Source: Rugamonas sp045984285
GTDB taxonomy: Bacteria; Pseudomonadota; Gammaproteobacteria; Burkholderiales; Burkholderiaceae_D
Assembly (NCBI RefSeq): GCF_045984285.3
Contig: NZ_JBJQIK030000006.1
Coordinates: forward strand, 124,001 to 188,000
Direction: 5' to 3'
Length of the DNA stretch: 64,000 nt
Part shown: piece after piece, positions 8,995 through 19,293 of the stretch
Position numbering within the stretch: position 1 is the first letter of the stretch
How the letters are laid out: every line of letters starts with the position of its first letter
Made by a program: the position numbers and the translations under genes
Notes under the pieces: generated by a model
What the model saw: the letters and a program-made list of their open reading frames with translations, nothing else
Database searches by the model: none
What the model was told of the DNA's origin: nothing

Positions 8995-11900
8995 ATGAAC
9001 ACCTTGAAGAATAATGTGCGCCTGCTCTCGAACGGCAAGCTGACGACGCTGGTGACAGAATCGGGCACCGGCTTCACACGCATGGGACAGCTTTCGCTGT
9101 CGCGCTGGAACGGCGACCGCAGCGAAGACGCGGAAGGATACTTCTTCTATCTGCGCGACACCGAAACGGATGAGGCCTGGTCGCTCGGCGCCCAGCCCTG
9201 CACGGGGCAGGGCGCCGCAGTTCAGCGCGCGTCCGGCGCGGGCGTGGCCAGCCTCTGGATGGAGGCTGTTGCGCACGGCATCATGGCCCATATGGAAGTG
9301 CTGGTGCATCCGCAGCAGGATATGGAGCTGCGCAGCATCGTGCTGGGCAACCGTTCGGACCGCGTCCGCACCATCGAGCTCACAAGCTACCTGGAAGTGG
9401 TGTTGAACCGGCAGGCCGACGAGGCATCGCATCCGGCATTTTCGAAGCTCTTTGTGCAGACCGAATGTGCGGATGGCGCGCTGCTGGCGCGCCGCCGCCC
9501 GCGCGGCGCCAACGAGAGCAGCGTATGGATGGTGCACGCCGCGCTGGGCGGCAGCCAGCCGCAGTTCGAAACCGACCGTACCCGCTTTGTGGGCCGCGGC
9601 CACACGCTGGCCGAACCGGTGGCCTTGCACCAGCCTCTGTCCGGCACGCACGGCAACGTGCTCGATCCGGCCATGAGCCTGCGCCGCACGGTGCAGATTG
9701 CGCCCGGGCAGCAGGTGCGCCTGCTGTTCATGCTGGGTGCTGCGGACAGCCGCGATGAAGCGCTCGCGCTGGCCTCCGCTCTGCCGGGGCTGGACGTCGG
9801 CGCGGTACTGGCACAGGCGGAGGCCGCGGAATCGGCCCTGCTGCAGCGCACGGCCTTGCCGGAGGCGGATGCCAACTATGCGCACCGGCTGGCTGGGGCG
9901 GTGCTGTATGGCGAGCCTGCAGTGCGTGCCGCGGCGCATACTGACGGCGCCTCGGCGGGCGCCAAGCTTTCTTCCCTCGGCCTTCCCGCCGGCCCGCTTG
10001 CGGTGGCCGAGGCCGGCGGCGCGGTGGTCGCGACGCTGGCGGCCATGCGGCGCTACTGGGAAGCCAAAGGCATGCCGCTTTCGCTGCTGGTGCTGGACCA
10101 GCAGGACGCGGCGATACAGCAGGAGGAACGCGTGCAGCTGCGCAAGCGTGCGGACTTCGCGCCGCAGGACATGGCACAGATCGAGCGCACGGCGGCGCTC
10201 GTCGTGCGCGGCGCCTTGCCTGCACTGGCGCCGGCGGCCCACGCTGCCACAGCCGTTCCGCGTGCGCGTGGGCAGGAAGCGCAGGCTCCGGCCCTGCCAC
10301 GTCCGCCGCTGCGCCACTTCAACGGTTTCGGCGGCTTCTCGGAAGCCGGCGACGAATACGTCATCCGGCTGGACTGGGATGCGCAGGCGCGCGGCCTGCG
10401 CCGTCCCCCGCTGGCCTGGACCAATGCCATCTCCAACGAACGCTTCGGCTTCCTGAGCAGCGACAGCGGCGCGGGCTATACCTGGAGCCGCAACAGCCGC
10501 GTGCATCGCCTCACGCCCTGGTATAACGACCCGATCTCCGACCCGCACGGCGAGGCGCTCTACCTGCGCGACGAGGAAACGGGCGAGTACTGGTCGCCGC
10601 TGCCGGGCCCCGCGCCTGCGGCGGCCAGCTACGAGGCAGTACATGGTTTCGGCTACAGCCGCTACCTGCATGCCAGCCATGGCCTGCACCAGGAAACCGT
10701 GATGTTCGTGCCGCGCAACGATCCGGTGAAGATCGTGAAGCTGACGCTGAAGAATGAAGGCGCCGCGCCGCGCAGGCTGTCGCTGTTCGCCTTCCAGCGC
10801 CTGGTGCTTGGCGGCACGCCCGCCGAGACGGGCGCTTTCGTGAAGACCGAGTTCGCAGGCGGCACGCTGCTGGCCACTAACCCGCAAGCGGGAGACTTCG
10901 CCGACGGCGTGACCTTTGCCGCAGTCGCCGCACCCGCCGCACTGGCGCAATCGCACAGCGCCGACCGCGCCGCCTTCATCGGCCTGCATGGCAGCATGGC
11001 CCATCCCGCCGCACTGTCACAGCCTGCATTGGATGGACGCAGCGGCGCGGGCCTCGATCCCTGTGCCGCCTTCCAGACCGTGCACGAGCTGGCGCCCGGC
11101 GCAAAGCTGGACATCGTTGTGCTGCTGGGGGAAACGCAGGACCGCGCCGAGGCCCTTGCGCTGGCGGACCGCTACCGCGATGCAGGCGCAGTGCAGCAAG
11201 CCTATGATGAGATCACGTCCTTCTGGCGCGAAACGCTGGGCGCGGTGCAGGTGCAGACGCCGTCGCCGGCCATCGACCTGATGCTGAATGGCTGGCTGGG
11301 CTACCAGAACCTGAGCTGCCGCATCTGGGGCCGCTCGGCCTATTACCAGTCCGGCGGCGCCTTCGGTTTCCGCGACCAGCTCCAGGATTCGAGCGCCATG
11401 ATCTACGCGCGGCCCGATCTCGCGCGCCAGCAGATCCGCCTGCACGCCGCACACCAGTTTGTGGAAGGCGATGTGCTGCACTGGTGGCATGTGGAACCGA
11501 TGGAGCAGGGCCTGCGCACGCGCTTCTCGGATGACCTGTGCTGGCTGCCCTACATCACGGCCTTCTACGTGCGCAGCACCGGCGACTGGAGCGTGCTGGA
11601 TGAGATGGAACCCTTCCTCACCGCGCCGCTGCTGGAAGAGGGGGAGGACGAGGTTTACCTGAAGCCTTCGCTATCAGGCCGGAGCGCGGACGTGTACGAA
11701 CACTGCTGCCGCGCGCTGGACCGCTCGCTCACCAAGGGCGCGCATGGACTGCCGCTGATGGGCACCGGCGACTGGAACGACGGCATGAACCGCGTGGGCC
11801 GCGAGGGCCGTGGCGAGAGCGTGTGGATGGGCTTCTTCCTGACCCGTATCATCCGCGATTTCCTGCCCATCTGCGAGCGCCGTGGCGACCACGCGCGCAT

Positions 11901-12753
11901 CAAGGCATACACCGATTACCTGGAACACCTGGCGCAGGCGCTGAACCATGAAGGCTGGGACGGCGCATGGTACCGCCGCGCCTTCTACGACAACGGCGCC
12001 GTCATCGGTTCCAAGGACAGCGATGAATGCCAGATCGATGCGCTGGCGCAGGCCTGGGCCATCATGTCCGAAGCTGCTCCGCCCGAGCGCGCGAAGCAGG
12101 CGCTGGATGCAATGGAACAGCGCCTGGTGTCGGACCGTGACGGTATCATCCGCCTGCTGACGCCGGCCTTCGTCAACACGCCGCACGATCCCGGCTACAT
12201 CAAGGGTTATGTGGCGGGCGTGCGCGAGAACGGCGGCCAGTACACCCACGCCGCTTGCTGGGCCGTGCGCGCGATGGCCGAGGCAGGACGCCGCGGCCGC
12301 GCCGCGCAGCTGCTGGAGATGATCAGCCCTGTCAGCCATGCGCTCGATCCGCAGTCGGTGGCGGTCTACCAGGTGGAGCCCTATGTGATTGCCGCCGATA
12401 TCTACGGCGAAGCGCCGCACGTGGGCCGTGGCGGATGGACCTGGTACACCGGCTCCTCCGGCTGGATGTTCCGTGTCGGCCTCGAATCGGTGCTCGGCTT
12501 CACGCTGGAAGGCGGCGACACCATCGCGCTGTCGCCGCGCATTCCGGACGGCTGGCCGGAATTCAGCATCCGCTACCGCCTGCCGGACGGCGGCAGCTAT
12601 GTCATCACGGTGCGCAACCCTTCCGGCAAGGCGGCGCAGGTTGCGGCGCTCAGTGTGGATGGTGCATCGCTGGCGGTAGACGGCGGCATCGCGCGCATTC
12701 CGCTCAGGCGGGATGGCGGCGCGCATACCGTCGATGTGCTGATGGGGGCCTGA
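8995..12753 (+). CDS. GH94 phosphorylase, 1,2-beta-oligoglucan phosphorylase-like
   Basis: 1252 aa without a signal peptide, hence cytoplasmic. Large beta-sandwich regions precede a C-terminal (alpha/alpha)6 catalytic domain. Telling motifs are SCRIWGRSAYYQSGGAFGFRD, DVLHWWHVEPMEQGLRTRFSDDL and GTGDWNDGMN, whose second Asp (about 929) is the presumptive general acid of GH94. The same motifs occur in the C-terminal part of cyclic beta-1,2-glucan synthase, but the membrane glycosyltransferase part of that enzyme is absent. Length and neighbours (GH144, ABC importer, GH1) fit 1,2-beta-oligoglucan phosphorylase, which splits sophoro-oligosaccharides with phosphate into glucose 1-phosphate. The start at 8995 is preferred over one 30 bases upstream inside the GH1 gene. 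Confidence 0.85.
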   Translation: MNTLKNNVRLLSNGKLTTLVTESGTGFTRMGQLSLSRWNGDRSEDAEGYFFYLRDTETDEAWSLGAQPCTGQGAAVQRASGAGVASLWMEAVAHGIMAHMEVLVHPQQDMELRSIVLGNRSDRVRTIELTSYLEVVLNRQADEASHPAFSKLFVQTECADGALLARRRPRGANESSVWMVHAALGGSQPQFETDRTRFVGRGHTLAEPVALHQPLSGTHGNVLDPAMSLRRTVQIAPGQQVRLLFMLGAADSRDEALALASALPGLDVGAVLAQAEAAESALLQRTALPEADANYAHRLAGAVLYGEPAVRAAAHTDGASAGAKLSSLGLPAGPLAVAEAGGAVVATLAAMRRYWEAKGMPLSLLVLDQQDAAIQQEERVQLRKRADFAPQDMAQIERTAALVVRGALPALAPAAHAATAVPRARGQEAQAPALPRPPLRHFNGFGGFSEAGDEYVIRLDWDAQARGLRRPPLAWTNAISNERFGFLSSDSGAGYTWSRNSRVHRLTPWYNDPISDPHGEALYLRDEETGEYWSPLPGPAPAAASYEAVHGFGYSRYLHASHGLHQETVMFVPRNDPVKIVKLTLKNEGAAPRRLSLFAFQRLVLGGTPAETGAFVKTEFAGGTLLATNPQAGDFADGVTFAAVAAPAALAQSHSADRAAFIGLHGSMAHPAALSQPALDGRSGAGLDPCAAFQTVHELAPGAKLDIVVLLGETQDRAEALALADRYRDAGAVQQAYDEITSFWRETLGAVQVQTPSPAIDLMLNGWLGYQNLSCRIWGRSAYYQSGGAFGFRDQLQDSSAMIYARPDLARQQIRLHAAHQFVEGDVLHWWHVEPMEQGLRTRFSDDLCWLPYITAFYVRSTGDWSVLDEMEPFLTAPLLEEGEDEVYLKPSLSGRSADVYEHCCRALDRSLTKGAHGLPLMGTGDWNDGMNRVGREGRGESVWMGFFLTRIIRDFLPICERRGDHARIKAYTDYLEHLAQALNHEGWDGAWYRRAFYDNGAVIGSKDSDECQIDALAQAWAIMSEAAPPERAKQALDAMEQRLVSDRDGIIRLLTPAFVNTPHDPGYIKGYVAGVRENGGQYTHAACWAVRAMAEAGRRGRAAQLLEMISPVSHALDPQSVAVYQVEPYVIAADIYGEAPHVGRGGWTWYTGSSGWMFRVGLESVLGFTLEGGDTIALSPRIPDGWPEFSIRYRLPDGGSYVITVRNPSGKAAQVAALSVDGASLAVDGGIARIPLRRDGGAHTVDVLMGA

Positions 12754-12755
12754 GA

Positions 12756-13829
<1,074 letters not shown>

Positions 13830-13833
13830 GCGG

Positions 13834-14382
13834 ATGCACATTGCCATCCGCCCCGCGCTGCCCGCCGACCTCACCAGCTTTTTCGCCTACCTCAACGAAC
13901 ACCTGAAGGATAACGGCAGGGACGGTCCGCTGTTCCAGCCCATGCCGCGCGCCTGCTCGCAGTTCCCGGTGGAGAAGCAGGCCAGCTTCCGCCATGGCCT
14001 GGTCACGCCGCTGGATGGTGCAGGTTGGCGCCGCCTCTGGCTGGCCATGGACGGTCAACGCATCGCCGGCCATGTGGACCTGCGCGCGCGGCCGGAAGCC
14101 GCCGCGCGCCACCGTATGCTGCTGGGTATGGGGGTGGACCGCGCCGCCCGCCGCTGCGGGCTTGGCATGCGGCTGCTGGAAACGGCGGCGCAATGGGCCA
14201 ACGCGCAGCCGGGATTCGACTGGATCGACCTCGAAGTGCTGAGCGTGAACGAACCGGCACGTGCCCTCTACCGCAAATACGGCTTTGTGCAGACCGGGGA
14301 AATCGGCGACATGTTCCGTATCGACGGCGAAGGCCTGGGCTATACCTTCATGTCGCTGCGCCTGCACCGGCAAGCGGGCTGA
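13834..14382 (+). CDS. GNAT family N-acetyltransferase
   Basis: 182 aa. The acetyl-CoA-binding motif A region reads MLLGMGVDRAARRCGLGMRLLETAAQWA, followed by the usual C-terminal NEPARALYRKYGFVQTGEI strand-helix. Substrate unknown; the N-terminal IAIRPALPADLTSFFAYL start is typical of single-domain GNAT proteins. It begins four bases after the ABC ATPase stop. A TAGAAT hexamer at the end of the ATPase gene could serve as an independent -10 box, so membership of the upstream operon is uncertain. Confidence 0.85.
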   Translation: MHIAIRPALPADLTSFFAYLNEHLKDNGRDGPLFQPMPRACSQFPVEKQASFRHGLVTPLDGAGWRRLWLAMDGQRIAGHVDLRARPEAAARHRMLLGMGVDRAARRCGLGMRLLETAAQWANAQPGFDWIDLEVLSVNEPARALYRKYGFVQTGEIGDMFRIDGEGLGYTFMSLRLHRQAG

Positions 14383-14428
14383 CGGAATCGGGTTTAGAAT
14401 GGTTCTTTTGGCAAAGAACCTCAACGCA

Positions 14429-15331
14429 ATGGCATACAAAACTATTGCCGACACAATCGGCAACACGCCGCTGGTGCAGCTGGTGCGCATTCCCGGTGCC
14501 GACGCGGCGGCCCGCAACAACATCATCCTCGGCAAGCTGGAAGGCGACAACCCGGCGGGATCGGTGAAGGACCGCGCCGCGATGTCCATGCTGCGCCGGG
14601 CCGAAGAGCGCGGCGACATCAAGCCGGGCGATACCCTGATCGAAGCAACCAGCGGCAACACCGGAATCGCGCTGGCGATGGCCGCCGCCATCCGCGGCTA
14701 CAAGATGCTGCTGCTGATGCCGGAAAACCTCAGCGAGGAAAGGCGCCAGAGCATGGCCGCCTACGGCGCGCAGATCATCCTCACGCCGAAGACGGGCGGC
14801 ATGGAATACGCGCGCGACCTGGCCGAGCAGATGCAGCGCGACGGCAAGGGCATTATCCTCGACCAGTTCGCCAACGGCGACAATCCGCGTGCCCACTACG
14901 AGACCACGGGGCCGGAAATCTGGCGCGACACCGGCGGCCGCATCACGCACTTTGTAAGCGCCATGGGCACCACCGGCACCATCATGGGCGTGTCGCAATA
15001 CCTGAAGGAGCAGAATCCGGACGTGCGCATCATCGGGGCGCAGCCGGAGGAAGGTTCATCCATTCCCGGCATCCGCAAATGGCCGGAAGCCTATCTGCCG
15101 AAAATCTTCGACAAGGCGCGGGTGGACCAGGTGGAATATGTAAGTCAGGCTGCAGCGGAGCGCATGGCGCGCCGCATGGCAGCGGAGGAAGGCATCTTCT
15201 GCGGGATTTCGGCAGCAGGCGCCTGTGAGATTGCTTTGCGCATCTCGCAGACCGTGGAAAACGCAACCATCGTCTTCATCGTCTGCGACCGCGGGGACCG
15301 CTATCTTTCAACCGGGGTATTCCCGGCGTAA
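14429..15331 (+). CDS. cysM: Cysteine synthase B
   Basis: PLP-dependent O-acetylserine sulfhydrylase, 300 aa, making cysteine from O-acetylserine and sulfide or thiosulfate. The PLP lysine lies in PAGSVKDR (Lys47), the substrate loop is EATSGNTGIALA, the phosphate loop is MGTTGTIMG, and the C-terminal segment is GIFCGISAAGA. Length and the AYKTIADTIGNTPLVQL start match CysM rather than the longer CysK. The start at 14429 follows from the family N-terminus. A TAGAAT hexamer at 14395-14400 could be a -10 box, though no clear -35 is seen. Confidence 0.95.
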   Translation: MAYKTIADTIGNTPLVQLVRIPGADAAARNNIILGKLEGDNPAGSVKDRAAMSMLRRAEERGDIKPGDTLIEATSGNTGIALAMAAAIRGYKMLLLMPENLSEERRQSMAAYGAQIILTPKTGGMEYARDLAEQMQRDGKGIILDQFANGDNPRAHYETTGPEIWRDTGGRITHFVSAMGTTGTIMGVSQYLKEQNPDVRIIGAQPEEGSSIPGIRKWPEAYLPKIFDKARVDQVEYVSQAAAERMARRMAAEEGIFCGISAAGACEIALRISQTVENATIVFIVCDRGDRYLSTGVFPA

Positions 15332-15346
15332 TGCAAGCTGCTCTCT

Positions 15347-15365
15347 CTCCCCTGGAACAGGGGAG
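15347..15365. terminator. Possible hairpin after cysM
   Basis: An 8-bp perfect stem (CTCCCCTG / CAGGGGAG) with a 3-base loop lies 15 bases after the cysM stop, between two convergent genes. There is no T-run on either strand, so it is at best a weak or factor-assisted terminator. Confidence 0.35.
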
Positions 15366-15388
15366 GGAACATTACCTCGCCAACAAAA

Positions 15389-15745
15389 TCAGCTATTGTT
15401 GCTGTTATTGTTGTTATTTTGCGGGGTTTCGCCTTCTTTAGGCTTGAACTGCTTATCGCTGATGCGGAACTTGTTGCGGCGGTCGCCCATCAAGTAGCGC
15501 AGGTCGCGGATGCTCAGATCGCTCACCTCGTGCATGCGGATCAGCAGCGAGGCGCCAACCGGCAGGCGGTGGTGGCGGATCTTGCTGATGACCGGCGGCG
15601 CCACTTCCAAAGCGCGCGACAGGGCCGCATCGTTTTTCAGGCGCAGGTTTTCGATCAGAGTGTCCAGCAGGCGATTTGGGTTGTACTGCAGCAGATCATC
15701 GCCTTCCGAATCGCTGTTCATATCAATTCCGACTTGGTTTGTCAT
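15389..15745 (-). CDS. Small HTH-like protein with Asn-rich tail
   Basis: 118 aa, function not recognised. The middle (about 25-85) reads like an Xre-type helix-turn-helix: RLLDTLIENLRLKNDAALSRALEVAPPVISKIRHHRL, with the SKI segment where a recognition helix would lie. The C-terminus ends in an asparagine-rich tail (PQNNNNNSNNS) encoded by near-repeat TTGTTGTTATTG-type codons, a candidate for slippage. The start at 15745 is supported by an AGAAGGAACA ribosome-binding site on the minus strand and by a promoter 90 bases upstream. It probably binds DNA, but no target can be inferred. Confidence 0.7.
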   Translation of the reverse strand: MTNQVGIDMNSDSEGDDLLQYNPNRLLDTLIENLRLKNDAALSRALEVAPPVISKIRHHRLPVGASLLIRMHEVSDLSIRDLRYLMGDRRNKFRISDKQFKPKEGETPQNNNNNSNNS

Positions 15746-16126
15746 GATACGTCTGTTCCTTCTGTAAAGTTGGGTCCTGCAAAGTGAAACACTCGGAGCT
15801 CAACGCGAAAACCGGAGGCAACAAGTTTCATAATATATACACAATTGTACAACATCACGCAATCTCGTACTCACAAGCAACAAAAAATAATAAATTGCTT
15901 TGATTGCCGTTGTCTCACCGCAACATTGTGTGAGAATTCTACCTTAGTTTTTATGGTAAGGTATTGGCCCGAGCCTTGCCCGCGCTGCAAGATTAAGTAT
16001 AAAGCAAATCCTGCCGGATGTTGCTACGGAAGATAGATTCCGTGCCAAGTGTTTCCCAAGCACATTATATTCTCCGCAGAAAGCGGACAAGTCGCTTTAC
16101 GCTTCCTTACATCCTGATGGACTGCG
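15746..16126. other. AT-rich intergenic region between HTH-like gene and mltB
   Basis: 381 bases without a convincing gene, clearly richer in A+T than the surroundings. It holds the minus-strand promoter above, an ACAATTGT palindrome, and small dyads TCTCAC...GTGAGA near 15915-15940 and AAAGCG...CGCTTT near 16078-16100. A 63-codon plus-strand frame here has no ribosome-binding site and unusual composition, and is not called. The right end lies downstream of mltB and shows no T-tailed hairpin. Confidence 0.5.
15834..15862 (-). promoter_or_regulatory. Sigma-70-like promoter for the HTH-like gene
   Basis: Read on the minus strand: -35 TTGCGT (15857-15862), 17-bp spacer, -10 TATATA (15834-15839), in the AT-rich gap upstream of the 15745 start. 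The predicted leader is about 80 bases. Confidence 0.5.
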
Positions 16127-17263
16127 TTACGGAGCACGCCGCGACAGCTTCACGGCCCGTCCCAGCTCCACCACCGACATGGCATAGAAGTAGCTGCGGT
16201 TGTATTGCGTGATGGTAAAGAAATTATTCGTCGCCACCCAGTATTCAGTCGGCTCCGAGCCGTTCTGCAAATCCACCAGGCCATACAACATTTCCGGTGG
16301 TAATGAAGATGTGGTGACGACACCGTCGGCAATCAAGTCGTCCGCGCGGAATTTTGCTTCCAGGCCCTGGTTGATGTATTTCTCCCAGGCGCGGCTGGGG
16401 GAGACGCGCGCCGTGTAGACCAGCGGACCGGGATCGTCCCGGCGCCAGCCGTGGCCCACCAGGAAGGCGGCCACGCTGCCGATCGCATCGCTGGCGGAAT
16501 TGCGCAGGTCGATGCGGCCGTCGCCGTCGAAATCGACGGCATATTTCACGATGTTGCCTGGCATAAATTGCGGCATGCCGACCGCGCCCGCATAGGAACC
16601 CAGCAGGCTCAGGGGATCGATGCCGGTCTGGCGCGCATACAGCAGCGTGGATTCCAGCTCGCTGCGGAAGAAGGCCATGCGCGCGTCGCGGTTGGGCGCC
16701 AGCGGGTAGGCGAAGGCGAGCGTGGTCAGCGCATCCATGGTGCGGAACTTGCCGGTATCCACACCGTAGATGGTTTCCACGCCAATAATGCCGACGATGA
16801 TTTCGGCCGGCACGCCATACAGCGATTCGGCGCGCGCCAGCGCATCCTGGTTCTCGTTCCAGAAGCGGACGCCGGCGTTGATACGGATGGGCTCGATGAA
16901 GCGGCTGCTGTAGGCTTGCCAGTTCTTCGGCTTGCCCGGCGGCGCCGGCTTCACCAGCTGCACGGCGGAGTCCACATAATTGACCTGGCGCAGCAGCGCC
17001 TCCAGCTCGGAACGCTGGAAGCCGTGCTTGCTTACCATCTCGTCCATGAACTGCTGCACTTCCTTCCATTGGCCGAAGTTGACGAACTCGCCCTTGGTGT
17101 CGATGGCGGGCGCCTTCTTCTTCACCGGCTTCTTCGCCTTCTTGGCGGACTTCTTCTGTGGAGCGGCTTCTGCTGCGGGCGGAAGCGCCAGCGAAGCGGC
17201 AAAGGCGCCGCACAGCATCAGGATGGAAAGGGTTTTGGACGTGAATCGCAAGGCAAATCTCAT
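16127..17263 (-). CDS. mltB: Lytic murein transglycosylase B
   Basis: 378 aa. It cleaves the glycan strands of peptidoglycan in the periplasm. A signal peptide is followed by a Lys-rich linker (KKSAKKAKKPVKKK), then the SLT-fold catalytic domain with the catalytic Glu in VGIIGVETIYGVDTG (Glu163), and the family motifs SYAGAVGMPQFMPGN and DFDGDGRIDL. No lipobox is seen, so it looks like a soluble periplasmic form. Its start overlaps the stop of the transglutaminase gene by four bases, making it the last gene of the moxR operon. Confidence 0.93.
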   Translation of the reverse strand: MRFALRFTSKTLSILMLCGAFAASLALPPAAEAAPQKKSAKKAKKPVKKKAPAIDTKGEFVNFGQWKEVQQFMDEMVSKHGFQRSELEALLRQVNYVDSAVQLVKPAPPGKPKNWQAYSSRFIEPIRINAGVRFWNENQDALARAESLYGVPAEIIVGIIGVETIYGVDTGKFRTMDALTTLAFAYPLAPNRDARMAFFRSELESTLLYARQTGIDPLSLLGSYAGAVGMPQFMPGNIVKYAVDFDGDGRIDLRNSASDAIGSVAAFLVGHGWRRDDPGPLVYTARVSPSRAWEKYINQGLEAKFRADDLIADGVVTTSSLPPEMLYGLVDLQNGSEPTEYWVATNNFFTITQYNRSYFYAMSVVELGRAVKLSRRAP

Positions 17264-19293
17264 CGGGCTAAGGTTAGCAGGGTGGCCAGCCGCTGCGCTG
17301 ACCGTGTTCTCTCATCGTCACTCAGGGCGCGGTACTTGAGCGCGCCGTAGAGGCTCAGAAACTCTTTCATTGCCGCTTTCTTCTCCGGCGGCAGGTCCAG
17401 TCCATCGATCCGGCCGGCCAGCGTATGCGGCCCCTCATCCGGCCGAGGCGCCAGGCCCAGCTTTTCCAGGTGCAGGCGCAGCGCATGCCAGGCGGCGTCC
17501 ACCGGGTCGCGCCTGACCTGCGCGCGCAGCATGCGCCACAGCCAGGCCAGCGCCGCAAGTCCGGCCAGGCCTGCCGCCGTGCGCCAGTTACCGAAGCTGG
17601 AAGATAGTTCCTGAAGGAAATTTCTCTGTCTCTCGGCATTGTAATCGAGGATCCATTGGTTCCAGGCATTATTCAGCGCATAGACGTTGTATCGCAGTTG
17701 CGAAAGCCACGAATCGCGGTCATTTTGCAAATCCATCAGGCCGCCGAGGCCGAAAGGCGCCTGCTGCGGAATGGCGCGCGCCAGGTTGTTGCGCACCCGT
17801 TCCGGCGCCACGGCGGCCGTCGGGTCCACCCGCTGCCAGCCTCGCCCCGGCAGCCAGATTTCGGCCCAGGCGTGGGCGTCGGACTGGCGCACGGTAAGGA
17901 AGCCGTCAACCGGGTTCAGCTCGCCGCCCTGGTAGCCTGTCACCACGCGGGCGGGAATGCCTGCCGCGCGCATCAGCACCACAAAGGCGCCTGCATAGTG
18001 TTCGCAGAAGCCCTGCCGCGTCCCGAACAGGAATTCATCCACGCTGTCGCGGCCCAGCAGCGGCGGCTCCAGCGTGTAGACGTAGTTCTGGCTGCGGAAC
18101 ATCTGCAGGAAGCGGGATGCTATCGCGGCGCCGTCGCCTTCGGTCTCGCGCGCCGCGCGGCCCATCGCCACCGCGCGCGGATTGAGATTGCGCGGCAGCT
18201 GCAGCCATTTGCGCACATCATCCGGCTCGTCGCCCGCCTGCACGCGGTATTCGGGATAGCTGGCTGCCTCGTAGCGCACGCGCTCCTGCAGCGGGCGCAT
18301 GGTCATGCTTTCCAGTTCATCGGTGGCGAACACGCGGTGGTTCGGTACCGTGAGGCTGGGCGCCGTCATCTCCAGCGTGAACAGGTAGCGCTGGCTGGTG
18401 GGCTCCATCGTGACCTGGTGGCGCACCGGTTCACCGCGCAGCTGGATGGTGAACTGGGCGGCATCCGCGCCGCGTGTGAACAGGGGGCGGCCCAGGCGCG
18501 ACCAGGTGCGGCCGTCGTACTGGCTCAGCACAATGCCGCGCCAGTAAAGCAGTGGCTGGGCGGGCACCGGGTCTTCGAAACGCACGCGGAACGCCACCGC
18601 GCCCGATTGCGCCAGCGAGGACACGCTGCCGGGCGCCATGGTGTCCGAAATGCCGGTGCGGCCCATGCGCGCATCGCCCGGCAGTCCCCACAGCGGCCCC
18701 TGGATGCGGGGGAAGACCACGAACAGCAGGGCCGCGAGCGGCGAGGCAAGCAGGAATATCCTGAGCGCCGTGCGCAGGCGCTGCATCAGCGGCGGAACGG
18801 CGCCCGTGTACTGGAAGGTAATCTGCGCCGTCAGCAGCACGATAATGGTGAGCACCATGCTGACCGCCGTGAGGATGGTCTGCGAGTAGAAGAAGCTCGT
18901 GAGCATCAGGAAGAAGCTGAGGAAGCACACCACGTACAGGTCGCGCCGCGCGTGCATCTCCAGCAGCTTGAAGGCCAGCAGCAGCGTGAGCATGGCCACG
19001 CCGGGGTCGCGTCCCAGCACCGTGCCGTAGGAACGCCACACGCCGATCATGGCCGCGATGGCCACCGGCAGCAGCAGGGCAATCGGCGGCATGCGCTTGC
19101 CGCGCCAGGTAATGGTTGCACGCCACAGCAGCGTGACGCAGGCGGCGGCGCTGGTCCACAGCGGCAGGTGGGCGAAATGCGGCGCGATCACGAGCAGGGC
19201 CCCGGCCAGCAGCAGCAGGGTGTCGGCCTTGTCGCGCGTTATGTGCGAACCCACGCGCCGGCTGATGCGCTGGCCCAGTCCAGCGGCCTTCAC
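17260..19293 (-). CDS. TgpA-type transglutaminase-like membrane protein (DUF3488)
   Basis: 677 aa. An N-terminal block of about six membrane helices (about 25-195) is followed by a large periplasmic region and one more helix at about 555-570. The transglutaminase-like domain keeps a catalytic triad: Cys430 in RQGFCEHYAGAF, His474 in SDAHAWAEIW and Asp490 in RVDPTAA. TgpA of Pseudomonas aeruginosa, a relative, is needed for viability. It overlaps the DUF58 gene upstream and mltB downstream by four bases each, the conserved MoxR-DUF58-TgpA order. A cell-envelope role is likely; the substrate is unknown. Confidence 0.92.
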   Translation of the reverse strand: MKAAGLGQRISRRVGSHITRDKADTLLLLAGALLVIAPHFAHLPLWTSAAACVTLLWRATITWRGKRMPPIALLLPVAIAAMIGVWRSYGTVLGRDPGVAMLTLLLAFKLLEMHARRDLYVVCFLSFFLMLTSFFYSQTILTAVSMVLTIIVLLTAQITFQYTGAVPPLMQRLRTALRIFLLASPLAALLFVVFPRIQGPLWGLPGDARMGRTGISDTMAPGSVSSLAQSGAVAFRVRFEDPVPAQPLLYWRGIVLSQYDGRTWSRLGRPLFTRGADAAQFTIQLRGEPVRHQVTMEPTSQRYLFTLEMTAPSLTVPNHRVFATDELESMTMRPLQERVRYEAASYPEYRVQAGDEPDDVRKWLQLPRNLNPRAVAMGRAARETEGDGAAIASRFLQMFRSQNYVYTLEPPLLGRDSVDEFLFGTRQGFCEHYAGAFVVLMRAAGIPARVVTGYQGGELNPVDGFLTVRQSDAHAWAEIWLPGRGWQRVDPTAAVAPERVRNNLARAIPQQAPFGLGGLMDLQNDRDSWLSQLRYNVYALNNAWNQWILDYNAERQRNFLQELSSSFGNWRTAAGLAGLAALAWLWRMLRAQVRRDPVDAAWHALRLHLEKLGLAPRPDEGPHTLAGRIDGLDLPPEKKAAMKEFLSLYGALKYRALSDDERTRSAQRLATLLTLAR

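Noticed and set aside
8860..11004. A 714-codon minus-strand frame under the GH94 gene
   Set aside because: Same antisense artefact; its composition is unlike a folded protein and it crosses strong GH1 and GH94 coding sequence.
15845..16036. A 63-codon plus-strand frame with a CPRCK...CC pattern resembling a zinc ribbon
   Set aside because: No ribosome-binding site, odd composition, and it overlaps the probable promoter of the opposite gene; the Cys pairs are probably chance.
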